Shown here piece by piece: positions 57,785-64,000 of a DNA stretch of 64,000 nt (positions are counted from its first letter, which is position 1; the number at the start of each line of letters is the position of its first letter). The position numbers and the translations under genes were made by a program. This DNA is from Streptomyces sp. NBC_00287 (GTDB lineage: Bacteria; Actinomycetota; Actinomycetes; Streptomycetales; Streptomycetaceae). Where the stretch lies: NCBI RefSeq assembly GCF_036173105.1, contig NZ_CP108053.1, forward strand, positions 1,488,001 through 1,552,000, in the 5' to 3' direction. The notes beneath the pieces were generated by a model. That model saw only the letters and a list, made by a program, of their open reading frames with translations, did not search any database and was not told where the DNA came from.

Positions 57785-59359
57785 ATGCAGAGGTTCGGCC
57801 ACTGGCTCGTCACCCCGTGGCGGCGTTCACTCGTCGCCGCACTGGCCGGGGCCCTGCCCGTGCTCGCCTTCCCGGCCCCCTCCCTGTGGTGGTTCGCCTA
57901 CGTCGCCCTGGTCCCCTGGATCCTCCTGCTGAGGACCGCCCCGACCGGACGCCGGGCGCTGTACGACGGCTGGTGCGGCGGCTTCGGGTTCATGCTGGCC
58001 ATGCACCACTGGCTGCTGCCGAACCTGCATGTCTTCACCTTCGTCCTCGCGGCGCTGCTCGGTGCCCTGTGGGCCCCGTGGGGATGGCTGGTGCGCCACT
58101 TCCTCGCCGGGACCCCCGGGCCGGCACGGATCGCTGCCGCCCTCGCGGTCCTGCCGTCGGGCTGGCTGCTGGTGGAGCTGGTCCGCTCCTGGGAGGGGCT
58201 CGGCGGCCCCTGGGGGATGCTCGGCGCCAGCCAGTGGCCGGTGGAGGCGGCGCTGAGGCTCGCCTCGGTCGGCGGGGTCTGGCTGCTCAGCTTCCTGGCG
58301 GTGGCGCTCAACGTCGCGGTCGCCACGCTCGCCTCGATCCGCAGCGCCCGCGTGCCCGCCGTGGCCGGGCTGGTCGCCACGGCCACCGTCACCTCCGCGG
58401 CCTGGGTCTGGTCCCCTCGTCCGGACACCGAGGGGCGGACCCGTATCGCCGTGGTCCAGCCGGGCGTCATCCAGGGCGCCGGCAGCGGCGACCGGCGCTT
58501 CGCCGCGGAGGAGCGGCTCACCCGCGAACTCATCGGCCAGGACCTGGACCTGATCGCCTGGGGCGAGAGCAGTGTCAGCTTCGACCTGACGCGCCGCCCC
58601 GACCTGGCTACGCGGCTCGCCGCGCTCTCGCGCGAGACCGGCGCCGGCATACTCGTCAACGTCGACGCCCGGCGCGCCGACAAGCCCGGCATCTACAAGA
58701 GTTCGGTCCTGGTCGGCCCCGACGGCCTGACCGGCGCCCGCTACGACAAGATGCGGCTCGTCCCCTTCGGCGAGTACATCCCGGCCCGCTCCCTGCTCGG
58801 CTGGGCGACCTCGGTCGGCGAGGCGGCCGGCGAGGACCGGCGGCGCGGCTCCGAACAGGTCGTGATGCAGGTCGGAAACGGCCTCCGGGTAGGCCCCATG
58901 GTCTGCTTCGAGTCGGCGTTCCCCGACATGAGCCGCCATCTCGCCGAGGACGGCGCCGAGGTGCTCATCGCCCAGTCGGCGACCTCGACCTTCCAGCAGA
59001 GCTGGGCCCCCGAACAGCACGCCTCGCTCGCCGCCCTGCGCGCCGCGGAGACCGGCCGCCCGATGGTGCACGCGACGCTGACGGGCGTGTCCGCCGTGTA
59101 CGACCCGAGCGGTCAGCGCGTCGGCTCCTGGCTCAGTACCAGCACGAGCACGGCGCGGGTGTACGACGTACCGCTCGCCCAGGGCACCACGCCCTACGTC
59201 CGGTTCGGCGACTGGCCGGTGCAGGCGGCGCTGCTGATCATGGCCGCCTGGTGTGTGGGCGAGGGCGTACGGACCCTCAGGGTCAGGCGGCCCGCTCCTG
59301 GACCGCGCGTACCACTCGCTCGCACAACTCATGAGTCGCCAGCGCGTCCCGGGCGCTGA
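57785..59359 (+). CDS. lnt: apolipoprotein N-acyltransferase
   Basis: Membrane enzyme of 524 residues that adds the third acyl chain to lipoproteins. About six N-terminal membrane segments precede a nitrilase-fold domain whose triad is Glu261 in WGESSVSFD, Lys322 in YDKMRLVPFGEY and Cys374 in VCFESAFPDM. Streptomyces usually keep two Lnt paralogs; this is one. ATG 57785 is used. The last 77 bases overlap the convergent Gfo/Idh gene; the extra C-terminal tail is basic and not conserved. Confidence 0.94.
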   Translation: MQRFGHWLVTPWRRSLVAALAGALPVLAFPAPSLWWFAYVALVPWILLLRTAPTGRRALYDGWCGGFGFMLAMHHWLLPNLHVFTFVLAALLGALWAPWGWLVRHFLAGTPGPARIAAALAVLPSGWLLVELVRSWEGLGGPWGMLGASQWPVEAALRLASVGGVWLLSFLAVALNVAVATLASIRSARVPAVAGLVATATVTSAAWVWSPRPDTEGRTRIAVVQPGVIQGAGSGDRRFAAEERLTRELIGQDLDLIAWGESSVSFDLTRRPDLATRLAALSRETGAGILVNVDARRADKPGIYKSSVLVGPDGLTGARYDKMRLVPFGEYIPARSLLGWATSVGEAAGEDRRRGSEQVVMQVGNGLRVGPMVCFESAFPDMSRHLAEDGAEVLIAQSATSTFQQSWAPEQHASLAALRAAETGRPMVHATLTGVSAVYDPSGQRVGSWLSTSTSTARVYDVPLAQGTTPYVRFGDWPVQAALLIMAAWCVGEGVRTLRVRRPAPGPRVPLARTTHESPARPGR

Positions 59360-60188
59360 GCACCTTGCCCGCGCGCACCGCGTCCAGAAACGCCAGCACG
59401 GCCTGCTCGATCCCGCGCTGCCGGGCCACGGGCACCCAGTCACCGCGCCGGCGCACGGTCGGCTGCCCCTTGTGGTCGATCACCTCGGCGAGGTTGAGCA
59501 CCTGACGCTTGGTGTCCTGGCCGGACACCTCGAGGATCTCCTCGGCCGAACCGCTGAGCCGGTTCATCACCCCGAGGGCGGTGAACCCGTCACCGGCGAG
59601 CTGCAGCACGACATGGTGCAGCAGACCGCCCTCGGTGCGGGCCCGCACGGTCACGTCGTCGACCGGCCCCGGCACCAGGAACCGCAGCGTGTCCACGACA
59701 TGGATGAAGTCGTCCAGGATCATCGTGCGCGGCTCCTCCGGGAGCCCGATCCGGTTCTTCTGCATGAGGATCAGCTCGCGCGGATGGTCGGCGCACTGCG
59801 CGTACCCGGGGGCGTAGCGCCGGTTGAAGCCGACGGCGAGGCTCGTCCCGCGCTCCTCGGCGAGCTCCACCAGCCGCTCGGACTCGGCGAGTTCGTACGC
59901 CAGCGGCTTGTCGACATACGTCGGCACGCCCGCCTGCAGCAGCCGCGTCACGATCTCCGGGTGGACGACGGTGGGCGCGTGCACGAAGGCCGCGTCGAGG
60001 CCTTGGGCGAGGAGGGAGTCGAGGTCGGTGTGGCGCTGCTCCGCCGGGAGGCGGAGGGTGTCGGCGACCCGGTGGAGGGTGGCGGGCGTGCGGGTCTGCA
60101 GATGCAGCTCGAGGCCGGGCTGCCGGCCGAGCACGGGCAGGTAGGCCTTCTGCGCGATATCGCCGAGTCCGATGCAGCCGACCTTCAC
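59283..60188 (-). CDS. Gfo/Idh/MocA-family oxidoreductase
   Basis: A 301-residue NAD(P)-dependent enzyme. The Rossmann start MKVGCIGLGDIAQKAYLPVL, the KP motif in PTYVDKPLAYEL (about 88-99) and the substrate domain with LDDFIHVVDTLRFLVPG match the family. The substrate is probably a sugar, inositol or its derivative. ATG 60186-60188 is used. The 3' end overlaps lnt by 77 bases in opposite direction. Confidence 0.9.
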   Translation of the reverse strand: MKVGCIGLGDIAQKAYLPVLGRQPGLELHLQTRTPATLHRVADTLRLPAEQRHTDLDSLLAQGLDAAFVHAPTVVHPEIVTRLLQAGVPTYVDKPLAYELAESERLVELAEERGTSLAVGFNRRYAPGYAQCADHPRELILMQKNRIGLPEEPRTMILDDFIHVVDTLRFLVPGPVDDVTVRARTEGGLLHHVVLQLAGDGFTALGVMNRLSGSAEEILEVSGQDTKRQVLNLAEVIDHKGQPTVRRRGDWVPVARQRGIEQAVLAFLDAVRAGKVLSARDALATHELCERVVRAVQERAA

Positions 60189-60331
60189 TGTTGCTCCCTA
60201 CGGTGTGCCTGGGTGTGACACGACCGAAGCATACGGCCGCCGCCGAGGCCGCCGGCGAGGGAGCGGCCCGGGATCTGCGGACCCTCGCAAAACCGCTGGT
60301 GGGGCCGGGCGAGTTGGGCCAGGATGCGTCC

Positions 60332-60841
60332 ATGACCATTGAGCGCCGTGAACCCGCCCTCAACGCCGACGAGCGCACCATGCTGGAGGGCTGGCTCGAC
60401 TACCACCGGCAGACCCTCGCGTGGAAGTGCGAGGGCCTGACCGACACCCAGCTCAGGACCGCCTCCGTGGCGCCTTCCGAGCTGACCCTGCTGGGGCTGG
60501 TGCGGCACCTGGCGGAGGTGGAGCGCTACTGGTTCCACGAGGTGCTCCTCGACGAGGACCTCGGGGTGCTCTACTCCTGCGAGGAGGACCCGGACGCCGA
60601 CTTCCACTTCTCCGACACGGACACCTGGGAAGAGGCGCACACCACCTGGCAGGCCGAGATAGAAAGGGCCCGCCGCAACACCGCGGGGCTCGGCCTGGAC
60701 GACCTCTCCAAGGGCACCAGCCGATCCGGCGAAGTCTTCAACGTGCGCTGGATCTATACGCACATGATCGAGGAGTACGCCCGCCACAACGGCCATGCCG
60801 ACCTGCTGCGCGAGCGCGTCGACGGGTCCATCGGCGACTGA
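60332..60841 (+). CDS. DinB-family protein
   Basis: A 169-residue four-helix protein of the DinB/DUF664 type. The three metal-binding histidines are in LGLVRHLAEVERYW and in YTHMIEEYARHNGHADLL. Relatives may be mycothiol-dependent S-transferases; actinobacteria contain many. ATG 60332 follows the purine-rich GGGCCAGGATGCG. It is divergent from the Gfo/Idh gene. Confidence 0.88.
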   Translation: MTIERREPALNADERTMLEGWLDYHRQTLAWKCEGLTDTQLRTASVAPSELTLLGLVRHLAEVERYWFHEVLLDEDLGVLYSCEEDPDADFHFSDTDTWEEAHTTWQAEIERARRNTAGLGLDDLSKGTSRSGEVFNVRWIYTHMIEEYARHNGHADLLRERVDGSIGD

Positions 60842-60953
60842 CGTCACCCTCGGCGGGCACCCGGCCTCCGTACGGGGGCGGAGATCACCCTTGCGGGGCA
60901 TCCTGCGCTTGTCCGCTGTCCCGAAGGGGCCCTGAAGCAGCAGAGTTGCCCGA

Positions 60954-61436
60954 GTGCATCGAACGACGACCACCGCAACGCTCCTGGTCACCGTGGCTGT
61001 CTCGGCCCTCGCGGGCTGTGTGACGATCCAGCGCCCGCCCGCGCCGGGGCCGGTCCGGGCGCCCGCCCAGCCGTCCGCGCCCCGGTCGGACGGCCGGGCG
61101 GCGCCGCAGATCGTGCAGGCGCCGGCCCAGGAGGCGCTGGAACTCATCGGCCCACCCCGCCGCCCGGAACACAAACCACCGGCGCCCCAGCGACCCACTC
61201 AGTCGGCCCCGGCACCGGCGGCCCCGCCCGCCCAGCCGCCCACCCCACGCAGTCACCCCCGCCCGGCACACCCGCGCCCCGAACGCCCCGCGAAACAGCG
61301 CCCCCGGGTCGAGCTCCCGGACGTCACGGAGTCGGTGCGCGAGAACGCGGACGTCTGCGCCCTGGGCAAGAAGTACGGCGGCTGGCGGGGGGACAGCCCG
61401 GAGGCGAGGATCTGCGAGCAGACGTACGGGCGTTGA
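60954..61436 (+). CDS. proline-rich lipoprotein
   Basis: A 160-residue exported protein. The lipobox SALAGC places the lipidated cysteine at residue 22. A long proline/alanine/arginine stretch (residues 25-118) precedes a short C-terminal region (VTESVRENADVCALGKKYGG) with two cysteines. It is probably a wall-spanning linker with a small end domain. GTG 60954 is used. No relative with known function. Confidence 0.78.
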   Translation: MHRTTTTATLLVTVAVSALAGCVTIQRPPAPGPVRAPAQPSAPRSDGRAAPQIVQAPAQEALELIGPPRRPEHKPPAPQRPTQSAPAPAAPPAQPPTPRSHPRPAHPRPERPAKQRPRVELPDVTESVRENADVCALGKKYGGWRGDSPEARICEQTYGR

Positions 61437-61439
61437 CCG

Positions 61440-61982
61440 TCAGGGCCGCTGTCTCGGCGGCCCCCACCCACCGGAGGAGTCCCCCTCCCCCGAGTCCCTC
61501 TCCCCCAGCCGCAGCTCCAGCCGGCTGATCGCCGCCCGCACCCCGTCCCCGTAACTGTCCTCGGCGAGCGCGTCGGCCGCCGTACGAGCCCTCCGCAGAT
61601 GTGTCCGTGCCGCCTCCGAGCGGCCCAGCTTCACATAATCCGCGGCCAGGTTCAGATGCAGCGAGGGATACAGCGCCCGTACCGCGAGCGCACCCTCGTG
61701 TTCGGCGAGGCGGTCGTCGGTCAGCTCCTCCGCCGCCGTCAACGCCCTGAGGTCCCAGGCGAGTTCGTCGACCGGCTCGTCCTGGGTGTCGGCCAGGTAG
61801 TGGGCCAGGGTGCAGCGGTGGAGCGGGTCACCGTCCTCGCCGATCTCGGCCCACAGGTCGAGAAAGCGGTGCCGGGCCTCCTCGCGGTCCCCCGCGTGAT
61901 GCAACATGACGACCTGCCCGATCCGTGTCATCACGGCATCCGGCGCCGTCCGCTCCTGTCGCTCCGCCACCGCGTCCTCCAC
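61440..61982 (-). CDS. helical-repeat protein of unknown function
   Basis: A 180-residue helical protein. Stretches such as HHAGDREEARHRFLDLWAEI and HLNLAADYVKLGRSEAARTHL look like two or three tetratricopeptide units, so it may be a small scaffold. The start is uncertain: GTG 61980-61982 is chosen, and ATG 61929-61931 would shorten it by 17 residues. The first frame upstream is biased differently. It lies next to ung but is separated from it by the ung hairpin. Confidence 0.72.
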   Translation of the reverse strand: MEDAVAERQERTAPDAVMTRIGQVVMLHHAGDREEARHRFLDLWAEIGEDGDPLHRCTLAHYLADTQDEPVDELAWDLRALTAAEELTDDRLAEHEGALAVRALYPSLHLNLAADYVKLGRSEAARTHLRRARTAADALAEDSYGDGVRAAISRLELRLGERDSGEGDSSGGWGPPRQRP

Positions 61983-62041
61983 ACCCTCACCGGCCCTGGT
62001 CGCCCCCGACGCTAACCGCAGCCACCGACAATCCCGGCGAG

Positions 62042-62070
62042 GCGGGGCCGACCCGAGGGAGCGGCCCCGC
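62042..62070 (-). terminator. terminator of ung
   Basis: GCGGGGCCG pairs with CGGCCCCGC (9 bp) around an 11-base loop, seven bases beyond the stop at 62077 on the minus strand. Confidence 0.7.
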
Positions 62071-62076
62071 ACCAGG

Positions 62077-62760
62077 TCAGCCCAGGTTCGGCAGCCGCCA
62101 GTCGATCGGCTCGTGGCCCTGCGCCGCGACCGCCTCGTCGATCTGCGTGAACGGACGGGAGCCGAAGAACTTCTTCGCCGACAGCGGCGAGGGGTGCGCG
62201 CCCTTGACCACCACATGCCGCGACTCGTCGATCAGCGGGAGCTTCTTCTGCGCGTAGTTGCCCCACAGCACGAACACCGCCGGGTCGGGCCGACCGGCCA
62301 CCGCGCGGATCACCGCGTCGGTGAACTTCTCCCAGCCCTTGCCCTTGTGGGAGTTGGCCTCACCGGCACGGACCGTGAGGACCGCGTTGAGCAGCAGGAC
62401 GCCCTGCTGGGCCCAGGGCATCAGATAGCCGTTGTCCGGGATGGGCAGGCCCAGCTCCTGCTCCATCTCCTTGTAGATGTTGCGCAGCGACGGCGGGGTC
62501 TTCACACCGGGCCGGACCGAGAAGCACAGGCCGTGGCCCTGCCCCTCGCCGTGGTACGGGTCCTGACCGAGGATCAGGACCTTCACCTTGTCGAAGGGCG
62601 TCGCGTCCAGCGCGGCGAAGACCTCCTCGCGCGGAGGGTAGACGGGACCCTTCGCTCGCTCGTCCTCGACGAACTCCGTCAGCTCCTTGAAGTAGGGCTG
62701 CTGCAGTTCGTCGCCCAGAACCCCGCGCCAGGACTCGGGCAGCATGGCGATGTCGGTCAC
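62077..62760 (-). CDS. ung: uracil-DNA glycosylase
   Basis: Family 1 uracil-DNA glycosylase of 227 residues, which removes uracil from DNA. The catalytic loop GQDPYHGEGQGHGLCFSV has Asp67, and the second motif HPSPLS has His189; both are complete. GTG 62758-62760 is used. Streptomyces often carry two ung genes; this is one of them. It is expressed alone, with its own terminator. Confidence 0.96.
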   Translation of the reverse strand: MTDIAMLPESWRGVLGDELQQPYFKELTEFVEDERAKGPVYPPREEVFAALDATPFDKVKVLILGQDPYHGEGQGHGLCFSVRPGVKTPPSLRNIYKEMEQELGLPIPDNGYLMPWAQQGVLLLNAVLTVRAGEANSHKGKGWEKFTDAVIRAVAGRPDPAVFVLWGNYAQKKLPLIDESRHVVVKGAHPSPLSAKKFFGSRPFTQIDEAVAAQGHEPIDWRLPNLG

Positions 62761-62855
62761 GTCAACTTCCTTCGGTGTGCGGTCACTACGACGTGCGTCG
62801 CTTCCTGACCACAGAACCTACCGGCGACCACTGACAACGCGCCCCGCCGACGGCC

Positions 62856-64000
62856 CTACCAGCTGGTCTTGCGGTACAGCGAGCCCATCATCATGATCGT
62901 CGACGGGTCCAGCGCCCGCTCCGCACCGGAGATGTCGTTGTTGGCCGCCACGTACTGCCGCCCCTGCCACAGCGGAATCAGCCGGGCGTCGTCGACGAGG
63001 ATCTTCTGAGCCTCCTCGAACTCCTTCTCCACGTTGGCGCGGTCACTCTCCTGGCGCGAGCGCGGCAGCAGTTCGCCGGTGATCTCGGGGGCCGGGTAGG
63101 GCGTACCGAGGGCGTTCTGGTCGCCGACAAAGGGGGCGATGAAGTTGTCGGCGTCGGGGAAGTCGGGGGACCAACCGCGGCCGAACACCGGGTACTCGCC
63201 CTTCTGGTAGCCCGTGACGTACGTCTTCCAGGGGCGGCTCTTGAGGGTGATCTCGAACAGGCCGGACGCCTCGAGCTGCTTCTTGATCTCCTCGAACTCC
63301 GCCTTGGTCTCCGAGCCGTAGCGGTCGGTGGTGTACCAGAGCTCGAGCGGCACCGGGTCGGTGATGCCGTCCTCGGAGAGGATCTGGCCGGCCTTGGAGG
63401 TGCTGGGCTGGCCGTAGTCGTCGAAGAAGCCGGTGGTGTGTCCGGTCAGGCCCTTGGGGACCATGGAGTACAGCGGCTCCACGGTGTCCTTGTAGACCTT
63501 GTGCGCGATGGCCGGGCGGTCCAGGACCTGGGCGACGGCCTTGCGGACGGCGGGCTTCGCGGCCCACGGGTCCTTCGGGTTGAACACCAGGTAGCTGATG
63601 GAGGTGCTGACGCTCTCGACGACCTGGAAGTCCTTCTGCGCCTCGTGCGTCTGGAGCTCGATGATGTCGTCGGCGGCGATACCGCGGAAGGCGACGTCGA
63701 GCTCGTGCTCGCGCAGGGCGCCGATCATGTCGCCGGAGTCCTGGAAGTAGCGGATGGTCACGGCGCCGTTCTTGCGCTCCGCGTACCCGTCGTAGCTGTC
63801 GTTGCGGACCAGCTCGGCCTGCTTGCCGTCCTCGTACGCCTGGAGCGTGTACGGCCCGGATCCGACGACCTGGCCGTCCTCGCGCAGCTCGTCGGCCGGG
63901 TAGCTGTCCGGGTCGACGATCGACATGGCGGGCGTGGCGAGCACGAACGGGAAGGTGGCGTCCGGCTTGTTGAGATGGAAGACGATCTCACGGTCGCCCA
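62856..64000 (-). CDS. oligopeptide/dipeptide ABC transporter substrate-binding protein (partial, N-terminus off the window)
   Basis: C-terminal ~380 residues of a family 5 extracellular solute-binding protein (OppA/DppA type). The stretch IVFHLNKPDATFPFVLATPAMS, then GSGPYTLQAYEDGKQAELVRN and TSISYLVFNPKDPWAAKPAVRKA match the conserved body. The stop is TAG 62856-62858. The signal peptide and the first third lie beyond base 64000, and the transporter's permease genes are presumably further on. Confidence 0.93.
   Translation of the reverse strand, partial: GDREIVFHLNKPDATFPFVLATPAMSIVDPDSYPADELREDGQVVGSGPYTLQAYEDGKQAELVRNDSYDGYAERKNGAVTIRYFQDSGDMIGALREHELDVAFRGIAADDIIELQTHEAQKDFQVVESVSTSISYLVFNPKDPWAAKPAVRKAVAQVLDRPAIAHKVYKDTVEPLYSMVPKGLTGHTTGFFDDYGQPSTSKAGQILSEDGITDPVPLELWYTTDRYGSETKAEFEEIKKQLEASGLFEITLKSRPWKTYVTGYQKGEYPVFGRGWSPDFPDADNFIAPFVGDQNALGTPYPAPEITGELLPRSRQESDRANVEKEFEEAQKILVDDARLIPLWQGRQYVAANNDISGAERALDPSTIMMMGSLYRKTSW

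Overview
This window is chromosomal DNA from a high-GC actinomycete, almost certainly a Streptomyces. The G+C content is very high throughout, genes on both strands use GTG starts freely, overlapping ATGA or GTGA starts are common, and the families are typical of the genus: Tat-exported enzymes, ROK and GntR regulators, an ECF41 sigma factor, a DUF6493/SWIM pair, a third-type EF-Tu and an apolipoprotein N-acyltransferase. No rRNA, tRNA, CRISPR array, insertion sequence or prophage gene was seen. The gene order looks like ordinary chromosome arm, with no obvious mobile island.

Layout. 1-3.3 kb: an ABC-2 exporter (ATPase and permease) divergent from a DesK/LuxR-type two-component system. 3.4-6.4 kb: a ROK regulator, a DasR-like GntR regulator with its own palindromic operator-promoter, and an ECF41 sigma factor. 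6.6-11.6 kb: an alpha/beta hydrolase, an EamA transporter divergent from a MocR regulator that carries a repeat-built N-terminal extension, and a PhoD phosphatase with an internal deletion. 11.7-15.8 kb: a translationally coupled SWIM zinc-finger / DUF6493 pair. 16-22.6 kb: an ACT-GNAT protein, a trans-sulfuration enzyme with a divergent Lrp regulator, a DUF885 protein, an Imm21-like protein, a rhodanese and a second Lrp regulator. 22.6-28.7 kb: sbcDC, a YigZ protein, SixA, and a catalytically stripped cysteinyl-tRNA-synthetase-like protein.

28.9-31.9 kb: a corrinoid/siderophore-type ABC importer behind a cobalamin riboswitch. 32-34.6 kb: a CoA-binding protein, a formylglycine-generating enzyme and a PobA-type hydroxylase. 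34.6-40.2 kb: a divergent ArsR/CDF metal pair, YbaK, XRE-cupin divergent from an EamA transporter, a hexapeptide acetyltransferase, a gamma carbonic anhydrase and a DedA protein. 40.3-46.9 kb: a GH3 glucosidase/esterase operon, a ricin-domain membrane protein interrupted by an in-frame TGA, and a hotdog thioesterase. 47-53.3 kb: a membrane-anchored secreted protein, an MFS exporter, a spermidine-synthase-like protein, EF-Tu3, an AlkD-like protein and a TVP38 protein. 53.3-57.7 kb: a thiolase divergent from HxlR, a hydrolase, UppP and small proteins. 57.8-64 kb: Lnt, a Gfo/Idh oxidoreductase, DinB, a lipoprotein, a helical-repeat protein, Ung and the end of an oligopeptide-binding protein.

The most interesting items are: the premature TGA in the ricin-domain gene; the 60-bp-period repeat tract in the MocR regulator; the PhoD internal deletion that removes metal-site sequence; the CysRS-like remnant coupled to SixA; the SWIM-DUF6493 pair without its usual ATPase/VWA partners; the dre-like palindrome overlapping the promoter of the GntR gene; and the cobalamin riboswitch with a downstream hairpin. 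I saw no complete new multi-gene system. The strongest candidates for uncharacterised function are the SWIM-DUF6493 pair and the CysRS-like/SixA pair.
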